Shown here: positions 53,409 to 61,452 of the stretch, piece after piece
How the letters are laid out: each line of letters opens with the position of its first letter
Position numbering within the stretch: position 1 is the first letter of the stretch
DNA from: Cytophagaceae bacterium
GTDB lineage: Bacteria; Bacteroidota; Bacteroidia; Cytophagales; Spirosomataceae
Direction: 5' to 3'
NCBI GenBank assembly: GCA_027491195.1
Contig: JAIXWQ010000009.1
Location: forward strand, 310,001 to 374,000
Length of the DNA stretch: 64,000 nt
Notes under the pieces: model-generated
The model's input: the letters and a program-made list of their open reading frames with translations, nothing else
What the model was told of the DNA's origin: nothing
Database searches by the model: none
Made by a program: the position numbers and the translations under genes

Positions 53409-54465
53409 TTATTACATTTTAAAGAAATTTCTGAAGACTTACGTTTTCGCCGTTTTCATCATTGTACTTATCGTGATGGTGATCGATTATACGGAGAAAA
53501 TTGACGATTTTATTCGCAAGCAGGCCCCTATTCGTGAAATTCTTTTTGACTATTATCTGAATTTTATCCCTTATTGGGCCTCTTATATTAGTCCTTTAAT
53601 GGTCTTTATTGCCACTGTTTTCTTCACAGCAAACCTCGCAGCAAAGACGGAAATTATTGCGATTTTGAGTTCCGGAGTGAGTTTTACGCGCTTAATGCGT
53701 CCCTACCTAATCGGATCCGGAATCTTAGCCATTGGTACGTTTATCATGATTGGTTGGATAGTGCCAAATGCCAATAAAATACGGGTTCCCTTCGAACACA
53801 AATACATCAATAACACCTACTATTTCGATAAGCGCGATGTGCACATTAAGATTGCGCCGGATGTGTATGCCTACCTTGAAACCTACGATAATACGACGAA
53901 TACGGGCTATCGCTTCAGTTTAGAGCGCATCGTGGGCACCGAGATTCAGGAGAAATTGATGTCGGATCGCATCACCTGGGACTCGACCTCGAAGAAGTGG
54001 ACGATACACGATTACCGCATTCGGACGGCTGGAGCGACCTCCCTAAAGTTTGGGGCGAAGATCGATACGACCCTGAATTTATTTCCCAAAGACTTCGAAA
54101 ACAAGCACTTACTCCACGAAACGTTCACCCTTCCAGAACTAAATCGCCACATTGCCTTAGTGGAATCTCGCGGTGCAGATGGAATCGAGGTCTTTCAAAT
54201 CGAAAAATACCTCCGTTTTGCTAATCCTTTCTCGGTCATGATTTTGACGATTATCGGCTTCTTGGTTTCCGCACGGAAAGCGCGTGGAGGAGTAGGATTC
54301 CAGATTGCATTAGGCTTTAGTTTGGCCTTTATTTATATCCTCTTCTTTATGATGAGCAAGGGGATTGCGGAAGGTGGCGGGATGCCTCCGTTGTTAGCGG
54401 TTTGGCTACCTAATATCGTGTTCTCCGCCGTAGGAGTGGGTCTTTACTATACCATTCCGCGCTAA
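53395..54465 (+). CDS. LptF/LptG (YjgP/YjgQ) family permease
   Basis: The protein has 356 aa. Three helices at the N-terminus (KFLKTYVFAVFIIVLIVMVI), a periplasmic beta-jellyroll of about 160 residues, and three helices at the C-terminus give the LptF/G topology. It is part of the inner-membrane ABC complex that moves lipopolysaccharide to the outer membrane. The paralogue and LptB are elsewhere. Whether this copy is LptF or LptG cannot be settled. It overlaps DUF983 by 14 bp and is followed by eamA after 2 bp. Confidence 0.9.
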   Translation: MKILDYYILKKFLKTYVFAVFIIVLIVMVIDYTEKIDDFIRKQAPIREILFDYYLNFIPYWASYISPLMVFIATVFFTANLAAKTEIIAILSSGVSFTRLMRPYLIGSGILAIGTFIMIGWIVPNANKIRVPFEHKYINNTYYFDKRDVHIKIAPDVYAYLETYDNTTNTGYRFSLERIVGTEIQEKLMSDRITWDSTSKKWTIHDYRIRTAGATSLKFGAKIDTTLNLFPKDFENKHLLHETFTLPELNRHIALVESRGADGIEVFQIEKYLRFANPFSVMILTIIGFLVSARKARGGVGFQIALGFSLAFIYILFFMMSKGIAEGGGMPPLLAVWLPNIVFSAVGVGLYYTIPR

Positions 54466-54467
54466 AA

Positions 54468-55349
54468 ATGAGACAGGCTCCTAGGCTTCTCGACTATTTC
54501 AAGATTCACTTTATTGTGGTTTTATACGCGTTCACCGCTATTTTAGGGAACGCCACCCAGGCGAATACGCTAACGATTGTTTTCTTTCGCTGCGTCATTG
54601 CGGCGGCTGGTCTCGGTTTGATACTAGCTGCGGCTAAAAAGTCGTTTCGGGTGCCTACCTCTGTACTTAAAATCTGGTTGTTAAATGGGGCCTTTGTCGC
54701 CTTGCATTGGCTGCTGTTTTTTGGGGCCGCCAAAGTCTCTACGGTCGCGATGTGCCTCGCAGGTCTTTCCACCCAAACTTTTTGGACCTCCATTCTAGAA
54801 CCCATCGCTCAGAAAAAGCCTATCGCGAAGATCGAAGTCTTTCTGGGAATTCTGGTGGTGATTGCCTTAGGCATCATTTTCTCCGTCGAACCAGGTCAGT
54901 GGATTGGTTTGGTCATGGGTATTGGGGCCGGATTTTTCGGTGCTCTTTTCTCGGTGATTAATGGAAATTATACGCACACCCACGACCCTAAATTGATTAC
55001 CGTTTATGAGATGCTCGCGGCGGGTTTTATCACCGGGGCTGTCTGGTTATCCGGATTGTTAGGAGGCTCGCCGGGCTTTGTTCCAATCGGCCTGGATTGG
55101 CTCTGGATTGGTATTTTGGCCGTCGTTTGCACCGTTTACGCTTACACCGAGACCATCCATTTGTACAAGGTTTTCTCCGTCTTTTCGATCAATCTCGTGA
55201 TCACACTCGAACCCGTTTACGGAATTCTGTTAGCCGTTTTTATTTTTGGCCAAAAAGAAGTCATGCAACCCGCCTTCTACTGGGGAACGAGTCTGCTGGT
55301 GCTGACGGTGATGGCGCATCCGTTCTTGTCGCGGACTAAGAAAGAATAA
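54468..55349 (+). CDS. EamA/DMT family transporter
   Basis: This 293-aa inner-membrane protein has ten hydrophobic helices arranged as two EamA repeats of five. The first repeat has KIHFIVVLYAFTAILGNATQ and AKVSTVAMCLAGLSTQTFW, and the second has FSVFSINLVITLEPVYGILL. It is a drug/metabolite transporter superfamily member; the substrate is unknown. The last codons and the stop (AAAGAATAA) form the first AAAGNNN heptamer of element copy C. Confidence 0.88.
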   Translation: MRQAPRLLDYFKIHFIVVLYAFTAILGNATQANTLTIVFFRCVIAAAGLGLILAAAKKSFRVPTSVLKIWLLNGAFVALHWLLFFGAAKVSTVAMCLAGLSTQTFWTSILEPIAQKKPIAKIEVFLGILVVIALGIIFSVEPGQWIGLVMGIGAGFFGALFSVINGNYTHTHDPKLITVYEMLAAGFITGAVWLSGLLGGSPGFVPIGLDWLWIGILAVVCTVYAYTETIHLYKVFSVFSINLVITLEPVYGILLAVFIFGQKEVMQPAFYWGTSLLVLTVMAHPFLSRTKKE

Positions 55350-55461
55350 AGCACAAAGCACAAAGAATAAAGTAGGACTCCCCTGCGGGGATGAGTATTT
55401 GAAATGTTTCTTGTACGTTTCGCGAAGCGAATCCAACTTTATTCTTTGTGCTTTATTCTTT
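55341..55461. repeat. heptamer-armed hairpin element, copy C (best copy)
   Basis: The left arm 55341-55375 is AAAGAAT, AAAGCAC, AAAGCAC, AAAGAAT, AAAGTAG. The hairpin TCCCC, loop TGC, GGGGA is at 55379-55391. Nine bases later comes GAAATGTTT (55401-55409). A second hairpin, TTCGC, loop GAA, GCGAA, is at 55419-55431. The right arm 55434-55461 is four inverted heptamers. The EamA stop codon is in the left arm. Confidence 0.88.
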
Positions 55462-55496
55462 AAGCTCTCTACTCTCTACTCTATTATCTCTACTCT
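55462..55496 (-). repeat. 7-bp tandem repeat (AGAGTAG type), minus orientation
   Basis: Five heptamers directly joined to element copy C (AAGCTCT, CTACTCT, CTACTCT, ATTATCT, CTACTCT on the plus strand). No minus-strand gene ends here, unlike the other copies. Confidence 0.8.
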
Positions 55497-55562
55497 GAAT
55501 CAGGACAGCCGGGTAGATTTCTTCGATTATTTCTTTTATATTTAGCTGTTAAACTGAATTCT

Positions 55563-55667
55563 CCGGACTAAGTGACGTAGTCACGACTAAGTCCGAAGGA
55601 CGACTAAACGACAAAGTCGTGACTAGTCTAGCTGCGAAGCAGCGATGACCTCGCGACTTCGTCGCGA
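55563..55667. repeat. array of five short hairpins with 3-base loops
   Basis: GTGAC(GTA)GTCAC at 55572-55584, GTCC(GAA)GGAC at 55591-55601, ACGAC(AAA)GTCGT at 55608-55620, GCTGC(GAA)GCAGC at 55631-55643, TCGCGAC(TTC)GTCGCGA at 55651-55667. It lies in the 332-bp gene-free stretch 55350-55681 just upstream of the isomerase gene and contains no open frame. GAAATGAC directly follows the last stem, partly like the GAAATGTTT core. Confidence 0.85.
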
Positions 55668-55681
55668 AATGACCTAAACCT

Positions 55682-56509
55682 ATGAATCCAATCGCCATGA
55701 ATCTGCTCGTTTACGGGCCAGATATGAATGATACCGTGTTGTCTGAGCTTTCTTTCATACAGGAGGTCGGGTATCAAGGCGTTGAAATTCCAGTATTTAA
55801 TACCGATTTAGCGCATTGGTCTGCTTGGAAAAAGGAGGTCGATCGTTTGGGATTGCAACCATTCGCTTGTGCGATTGCGGGGCCTGCGGAGAATTTGATA
55901 TCTCCAGATCCAGCCGTTAGAGCGGCGGGGATTGCGTATTTGAAAGAAGCGGTGGATGTGGCAGCTTATTTAGGAGCACCTTATTTATCGGGCCCTTTTC
56001 ATTCAGCCTTAGGTGTTTTTACGGGGGCCAAAGCCACCCAACAAGAAATCGACTGGTCCATCGCCGGCATTCGGGAGGTAGCGGATCACGCAGCCACGAA
56101 AAACATCACCCTTTGTTTAGAATATTTAAACCGTTTCGAGAGCTATTTGGTCTCCTGTGCGGATGAATTATATGCCCTAGTCGAGCAGATTAATCACCCC
56201 TCTGTGGAGATTATGTTCGACACTTTTCATGCAAATATCGAGGAAGTGAGTACCGCGGATGCCATTCGTCGAATTGCGAAAAAGACCCCACACATTCAGC
56301 TGTCTGAAAGTACGCGGGGGATTTTGGGGGAAGGACAGGTGAACTGGCCGTCTGTTTTGCAGGCGATTAAGGAAGTAAATTATGGCGGCTGGTTAGTCGT
56401 GGAGGCCTTTAGCGAGAAATTGCCGGCGGCCCATATTTGGCGAAAAATGTTTAATTCAGAGCGCGAGCTCGTTGATAAATCCTTCAGATTTATCCATGGT
56501 AAATGGTAA
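55682..56509 (+). CDS. sugar phosphate isomerase/epimerase (AP-endonuclease-2-like)
   Basis: This 275-aa (beta/alpha)8 protein is of the xylose-isomerase-like family. Metal-site motifs are seen as LCLEYLNRFES, EIMFDTFHANIEE, HIQLSES and the late LVVEAFSEK. Many members act as sugar 3-epimerases or isomerases in oxidised-sugar pathways. It is followed after 38 bp by a Gfo/Idh/MocA oxidoreductase, which supports such a pathway. The end of the gene is a 7-bp tandem repeat (GGTAAAT type) that includes the stop codon. Confidence 0.9.
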   Translation: MNPIAMNLLVYGPDMNDTVLSELSFIQEVGYQGVEIPVFNTDLAHWSAWKKEVDRLGLQPFACAIAGPAENLISPDPAVRAAGIAYLKEAVDVAAYLGAPYLSGPFHSALGVFTGAKATQQEIDWSIAGIREVADHAATKNITLCLEYLNRFESYLVSCADELYALVEQINHPSVEIMFDTFHANIEEVSTADAIRRIAKKTPHIQLSESTRGILGEGQVNWPSVLQAIKEVNYGGWLVVEAFSEKLPAAHIWRKMFNSERELVDKSFRFIHGKW

Positions 56510-56525
56510 GTGGTGAATGGTAAAT
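56498..56525 (+). repeat. 7-bp tandem repeat GGTAAAT over the isomerase stop codon
   Basis: Four heptamers in phase: GGTAAAT, GGTAAGT, GGTGAAT, GGTAAAT. The stop codon is within the second unit. It has the same period and position as the AGAGTAG and AAAGNNN repeats but a different unit. Confidence 0.85.
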
Positions 56526-56547
56526 GAATGTTGAAATCTTTTAAACT

Positions 56548-57660
56548 ATGAAAAAATATAACGTTGCAATTGTTGGACTTGGCTTTGGTGCTGAGTTTAT
56601 CCCGATTTATTTGAAACACCCTTTGGCAAATATGTATGCGATCTGCCAAAGAAACGAAGACAAACTCAACTCCATCGGGGATGCCTATGGGATCGAGACG
56701 CGCTACACGGATTTTGAGAAGCTAATCCAAGACCCCAATGTAGACGTCGTTCACATCAATTCGCCGATTCACTTGCACGCGGAACAAACGCTGAAAGCTT
56801 TGAATGCAGGCAAACACGTGGCTTGTACGGTTCCGATGGCGACGACCGTGGAAGAATGTAAGGCGATCGTGGAGGCGAGCAAGCGCATGGGCAAAAAATA
56901 CATGATGATGGAGACGGTGGTCTATGCCCGCGAGTTCTTGTACATCAAAGAATTATACGAAAAAGGCGAGTTGGGCAAGATTCAATTCTTGAAAGCATCC
57001 CACCAACAAGATATGGATGGATGGCCGGATTATTGGCCAGGATTGCCTCCGATGCACTATGCGACACACTGCGTAGGTCCGGTTGCGGGCTTATTGCGTT
57101 TAGAAGCGGAATATGTTTCTTGCTTCGGATCGGGAACGATTCGCGAGGAGTTAATCCAACATTATAATTCGCCATTTGCGGTAGAGTCAGCGCACATTAA
57201 GTTCCGTGATTCGGATTTGAGCGCGATGGTGTATCGTTCTTTATTTGATGTGGCACGTCAATACCGCGAGAGTTTTGAGGTCTATGGATCGAAGAAATCG
57301 GTGGAATGGCCTTTAATTGAAGGCGAAGAATTAGTGGTGCATACGGCCAAAAAACCGGAGCCTGAGATTCCATCTAAGGTGCCTACACCGGATTTCGCAC
57401 ATTATTTACCCGAAGAAATCCAACGCTTCACGACAAAAGGCGTGTATGATGAGGACGAGAATACCCACCTTTCCTTTACGCAAGGCGGAGGCCACGGAGG
57501 TTCACACCCACATTTAGTAAATGAGTTTTTACAAGCTTTGGCAGCAGATCGCGATCCATTCCCGAATGCACCTCAGTCTGCAAACTGGACTTCGGTGGGG
57601 ATTTTAGCTCACGAATCAGCGCTACAAGGCGGAAAAATTATTGAAATACCTAAATTCTAG
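56548..57660 (+). CDS. Gfo/Idh/MocA family oxidoreductase
   Basis: This 370-aa NAD(P)-dependent oxidoreductase has a Rossmann N-terminus (NVAIVGLGFGAEFI) and the family motif near residue 90 (GKHVACTVPMA, where the usual catalytic E-K-P is replaced by T-V-P). The C-terminal domain follows. The missing Lys of EKP is notable, because that Lys is usually catalytic; related secreted and non-classical members also lack it. Likely a sugar oxidation or isomerisation step with the upstream isomerase. The ThuA fusion gene follows after 3 bp. Confidence 0.88.
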   Translation: MKKYNVAIVGLGFGAEFIPIYLKHPLANMYAICQRNEDKLNSIGDAYGIETRYTDFEKLIQDPNVDVVHINSPIHLHAEQTLKALNAGKHVACTVPMATTVEECKAIVEASKRMGKKYMMMETVVYAREFLYIKELYEKGELGKIQFLKASHQQDMDGWPDYWPGLPPMHYATHCVGPVAGLLRLEAEYVSCFGSGTIREELIQHYNSPFAVESAHIKFRDSDLSAMVYRSLFDVARQYRESFEVYGSKKSVEWPLIEGEELVVHTAKKPEPEIPSKVPTPDFAHYLPEEIQRFTTKGVYDEDENTHLSFTQGGGHGGSHPHLVNEFLQALAADRDPFPNAPQSANWTSVGILAHESALQGGKIIEIPKF

Positions 57661-57663
57661 ACG

Positions 57664-60600
57664 ATGCGTTTTCTCTTATTTGCTGCGGCATTCTTGTTTC
57701 AATTCTCGGTTTCTGCCGCTCCTGGCAGACGTTTGGAATTATTATTCTTAGGCGATAAAGGCCATCATAAGCCATTCGACCGCTATCCTGCGCTTCAATC
57801 TGCGGTGGGAATAAAAGGGATGAACATCACCTACACGGAATCCTTGAAGGATTTGAATGAGGCATATTTGAACAAATTCGACGCCTTGGTGATCTATGCA
57901 AACCACGATTCGATCGCGGCGCCACAGGAAAAAGCTTTGTTAAACTATGTGGCTTCGGGTCACGGGTTGGTGGCGATTCACTGTGCCTCGTTCAACTTTC
58001 GCAATTCGAAAGAATTTGTGAAGATGGTGGGCGGGCAGTTTTGGCGTCATGGGATGGATTCAATACGCGTGAAAAACGAGGCGAACACCTATGTAAAAAT
58101 TAAGACGGTAGACGAGACCTATTTGCACAGCCAATTACAGCCGGATAACCAGATTTGGCAATCTAGAATCCTGGGACCAGAACAAGCGAAAGACAAACCG
58201 GGTGCGACGACTGAGCCCTACACCTGGACAAGAACCTACGGAAAAGGAAACGTATTCTATACGGCTTATGGCCATGACGAGCACACGTGGGAAACGGAAG
58301 GCTTCCAAGATTTAGTGACGCAAGGTATCCTACACGCGGTAGGGGCAGAAAAGAGAGCTTTGTTAACCGCATTAAATCTTCCGGTGTTGAAATACCGCGA
58401 GGCGAAATTGCCTAACTACGAGAAACGTGAGGGCGCTCAATTGCAGCAATTACCTTTAAGTCCAGAGGAATCAGTGAAGTTTATTCAAGTGCCTGTGGAC
58501 TTCAATTTGCAGGTTTTTGCATCAGAACCGAACGTGATGCACCCCATCGCGATGGCGTGGGATGAGCGCGGACGTTTGTACGTATTGATCACGAAAGACT
58601 ATCCAAACGAGCGTAAAGAAACCGGTGGTAGCGATTACATCTTATTGTGTGAAGACACGAATAACGATGGCAAAGCGGATAAGTTCACGAAATGGGCGGA
58701 TGGCTTGAGCATTCCTACGGGTATGGTTTTTGCGAACGGCGGTTTAATCATTTCGCAGGCGCCGCATATGATCTTGTTGAAAGATACGAATGGTGACGAT
58801 AAGGCGGATGAGAAGAAGATTTTGTTCACCGGTTTTGGGACAGGTGATACACACGCAGGACCTTCGAACTTACATTATGGATTCGATAACTGGATTTGGG
58901 GTTGCGTAGGTTATTCAGGTTATAAGGGCAAAGTGGGAGCGGATTCGCTTCAATTTGCACAAGCTTTCTTCCGCTTTAAGCCGGATGGTTCGAAGATGGA
59001 GCACATGACGACGACTTCGAATAATACTTGGGGTTTTGACTTCAACGAGGCGGGCGATGTGTTCGGTTCAACTGCGAATAACGCGCACGGCTGGTATATG
59101 GCCATTCCGCATCGCAATATTTGGCATGCACCTATGACCTTGAATGGGTCTAAAAATACAGATACGCACAAGGACATGCGGACGATCACGAAGAAAGTGC
59201 GTCAGGTGGATGTTTTTGGCGGATTTACTGCGGCGGCTGGGCATAATTTCTATTCCGCACGTTCCTTCCCGAAAGAATATTGGAACCAAATTGCCTTCGT
59301 TTCAGAGCCTACAGGTCACGTGATTCACCAAAATCGCCAAGTCCCTACAGGTTCAGATTTCAATGACAAGGAGGCCTTTAACTTCCTTGCAGGAGCTGAC
59401 GAATGGATTTCGCCCGTGTTTGCGCAGGTGGGTCCGGATGGAGCTGTTTGGGTAGCGGACTGGTATTCCTACATCATCCAGCACAACCCGGTGCCGCAAG
59501 GATTTAAGAACGGTGGCGGAAATGCCTATGATACGGATTTACGTGATTTTACCCACGGTCGTATTTACCGCGTGGGGTATAACAAAGCGCCAGCCTATAC
59601 TCCGGTTTCATTGAAAACGCCGGCGGAATGTATCGCAGCTTTAAGCAATTCAAATTTGTTCTGGCGTTTGAACGCGCAGCGTTTATTAGTGGAACGCGGA
59701 AATAAGGATGTCGTTCCGGCATTAGTAGCCTTAATAGGTTCTGCCAAAACCGATGAAATCGGTCTCGCTCCCGGCGCAATTCACGCCCTACGTACCTTAG
59801 AAGGTTTAGGCGTATTGCCAATGGACGTTCTAGCACGTGCGATGAAGCATTCATCTGCGGCAGTGCGTAAGCAAGCGGTGCAAGTTTTGCCTCGCACGGC
59901 GGCTTCGGCGAAATTGATTTTGGACCAAAAAATGCTCAACGACAAAGATTCCCTAGTCGTTTTACATTCCATCTTAGCCTTAATCGAAAGCCCAACATCG
60001 CCAGCCGTAGAAGCGGCGATGGCGCGCAAAATCGCAGTTTCGGCGAAAACCACAGACCGCTGGATCCCTGATGCTTTAGCAGCTTACGTAATGGCCGGTG
60101 GCCCTGCACGTCGTGCCACATTCATCGCAAAACAAGGTGCAAAATCAGGCGCAGTTGTTGCTGAGAAATTAGCGAAAGAGGCAAAAAATCCATCGACTAC
60201 TGGTACCGAATCAGGCCTAGACTTAGTCGTGGAAGAAGTCCAAATCAAAGGCGGAAACTTCCGTTTACGTGAAGGCGCTAGCTTCGTAATCCGCGTGAAA
60301 AACAGAGGAGATAAAGCTTTACCAAAAGGCACACCACTTCCTTTAACTGTCAAAATCGAAGGTATGGGTCGTCGTACCGATTTGGAATCCTATACCTTCA
60401 CCGATGGTGCCGCTCCGGGCGAAACCGTTTCAGTGGTGAAAAACAACAACGGTCCTTGGACTGGAAACCTAGGTTGGACAGCTGACGAAGCGGGTAATTA
60501 TGTGATGGAGATCAACCTAGACACCAAAGCGGTTTTAGGCGAATCAAATCGCACTAACAACACGTTCAGACAACCGATCGTTGTTACATTGCCAGCTGAT

Positions 60601-61269
60601 TTAGGTTCGTATATCGTGGAGAAAACCTTCCGCGGCATGACCTCAGATGACTCCGCTAACGACATCGTTGCTTTATTGCGCTCGATCAAACAAGTGGCTA
60701 GTCCTACGATGGGCGCTGCCTTGAAAGGGGCCTCTGCAACTTGGAATGCGAAACGTGCCGCTGATTTATCAGCTGACAATGTGGACTTCTTGAAAGGCTT
60801 AGGCAAGCAATTACGTCCGCAAGATGTGGAGGCATATGAGCGCTTGGCGGGACTTTGGAAAGTAGAAATACCTTCAGCTGAAGTGAAAGGGGTAGTCGTG
60901 AAACGCACGATTATGACGATCAAAGAGGCGATGAAATACAGCCCAGCCGAATTCACCGTACCAGCTGGTGCGACAGTTGAATTGATCTTCGAAAACGTCG
61001 ATGCGATGCAACACAACTGGGTTTTAGGCACATTAGGTAGCCAAGAAAAAATCGGTTTAGCCGCAGACAAAATGATCACCGCAGCCGATGGCGCAGCGAA
61101 AAACTACATCCCTGCGATGCCAGAAGTGTTAGCTTACACACCATTAGTGGAATCCGATGGCCGTGTGAAAGTGGTCTTCAAAGCACCAAGCGTTCCAGGC
61201 AATTATCCGTTCTTGTGTACCTTCCCAGGGCACTGGAGGATTATGAATGGCATTATGAAAGTTGAATAA
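57664..61269 (+). CDS. ThuA / PVC-type dehydrogenase / HEAT / CARDB / cupredoxin fusion
   Basis: The protein has 1201 aa and a signal peptide (MRFLLFAAAFLFQFSVSA). Domains in order: ThuA-like (about 22-235, LELLFLGDKGHHK and GHGLVAIHCASF); a six-bladed beta-propeller of the membrane-bound dehydrogenase type (about 265-660); HEAT-like helices (about 665-800); a CARDB-like adhesion domain (about 850-980); and a C-terminal cupredoxin (about 1075-1201). The cupredoxin has an intact type-1 copper site: His in MQHNWVLG and Cys/His/Met in CTFPGHWRIM. There is no CXXCH heme motif. A secreted sugar oxidase delivering electrons to copper is the best inference. The gene ends in a 23-bp hairpin. Confidence 0.88.
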   Translation: MRFLLFAAAFLFQFSVSAAPGRRLELLFLGDKGHHKPFDRYPALQSAVGIKGMNITYTESLKDLNEAYLNKFDALVIYANHDSIAAPQEKALLNYVASGHGLVAIHCASFNFRNSKEFVKMVGGQFWRHGMDSIRVKNEANTYVKIKTVDETYLHSQLQPDNQIWQSRILGPEQAKDKPGATTEPYTWTRTYGKGNVFYTAYGHDEHTWETEGFQDLVTQGILHAVGAEKRALLTALNLPVLKYREAKLPNYEKREGAQLQQLPLSPEESVKFIQVPVDFNLQVFASEPNVMHPIAMAWDERGRLYVLITKDYPNERKETGGSDYILLCEDTNNDGKADKFTKWADGLSIPTGMVFANGGLIISQAPHMILLKDTNGDDKADEKKILFTGFGTGDTHAGPSNLHYGFDNWIWGCVGYSGYKGKVGADSLQFAQAFFRFKPDGSKMEHMTTTSNNTWGFDFNEAGDVFGSTANNAHGWYMAIPHRNIWHAPMTLNGSKNTDTHKDMRTITKKVRQVDVFGGFTAAAGHNFYSARSFPKEYWNQIAFVSEPTGHVIHQNRQVPTGSDFNDKEAFNFLAGADEWISPVFAQVGPDGAVWVADWYSYIIQHNPVPQGFKNGGGNAYDTDLRDFTHGRIYRVGYNKAPAYTPVSLKTPAECIAALSNSNLFWRLNAQRLLVERGNKDVVPALVALIGSAKTDEIGLAPGAIHALRTLEGLGVLPMDVLARAMKHSSAAVRKQAVQVLPRTAASAKLILDQKMLNDKDSLVVLHSILALIESPTSPAVEAAMARKIAVSAKTTDRWIPDALAAYVMAGGPARRATFIAKQGAKSGAVVAEKLAKEAKNPSTTGTESGLDLVVEEVQIKGGNFRLREGASFVIRVKNRGDKALPKGTPLPLTVKIEGMGRRTDLESYTFTDGAAPGETVSVVKNNNGPWTGNLGWTADEAGNYVMEINLDTKAVLGESNRTNNTFRQPIVVTLPADLGSYIVEKTFRGMTSDDSANDIVALLRSIKQVASPTMGAALKGASATWNAKRAADLSADNVDFLKGLGKQLRPQDVEAYERLAGLWKVEIPSAEVKGVVVKRTIMTIKEAMKYSPAEFTVPAGATVELIFENVDAMQHNWVLGTLGSQEKIGLAADKMITAADGAAKNYIPAMPEVLAYTPLVESDGRVKVVFKAPSVPGNYPFLCTFPGHWRIMNGIMKVE

Positions 61270-61299
61270 TGCGGAGCATTATTCAACTTTCATAATGCT
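61249..61299. repeat. 23-bp perfect hairpin over the 1201-aa gene stop codon
   Basis: Bases 61250-61272 pair perfectly with 61276-61298 around GGA, with a G-T pair outside. The left arm is the last codons plus the TAA stop. There is no T tract, so it is not a standard terminator. It looks like the gene's end has been copied in inverse orientation across a 3-base loop. Confidence 0.92.
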
Positions 61300-61300
61300 C

Positions 61301-61435
61301 AAAGCACAAAGAACAAAGCAAAAAGAATAAAGTAGGATGTTGCTTCGCAACGATTCGTGAAATGTTTTTGACAAAGTCCGGACGACGACGAAATTCAATC
61401 AATATCTATTCTTTGTGCTTTATTCTTTGTGCTTT
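61301..61435. repeat. heptamer-armed hairpin element, copy D
   Basis: The left arm 61301-61335 is AAAGCAC, AAAGAAC, AAAGCAA, AAAGAAT, AAAGTAG. The hairpin GTTGC, loop TTC, GCAAC is at 61339-61351. Seven bases later comes GAAATGTTT (61359-61367). The right arm 61408-61435 is four inverted heptamers and ends six bases before the tgt promoter box. Confidence 0.87.
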
Positions 61436-61440
61436 ATATT

Positions 61441-61448
61441 TAGCTTTG
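61441..61448 (+). promoter_or_regulatory. -7 box TAGCTTTG before tgt
   Basis: Exact TAnnTTTG ending four bases before the tgt ATG, so the mRNA would be nearly leaderless. TTTG words at 61412 and 61426 sit inside the repeat arm at non-ideal spacing. Confidence 0.45.
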
Positions 61449-61452
61449 CGCT

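Noticed and set aside
55350-55681. Hidden small gene in the 332-bp spacer
   Set aside because: Frames are broken by repeats and hairpins, and no start with a plausible product was found.
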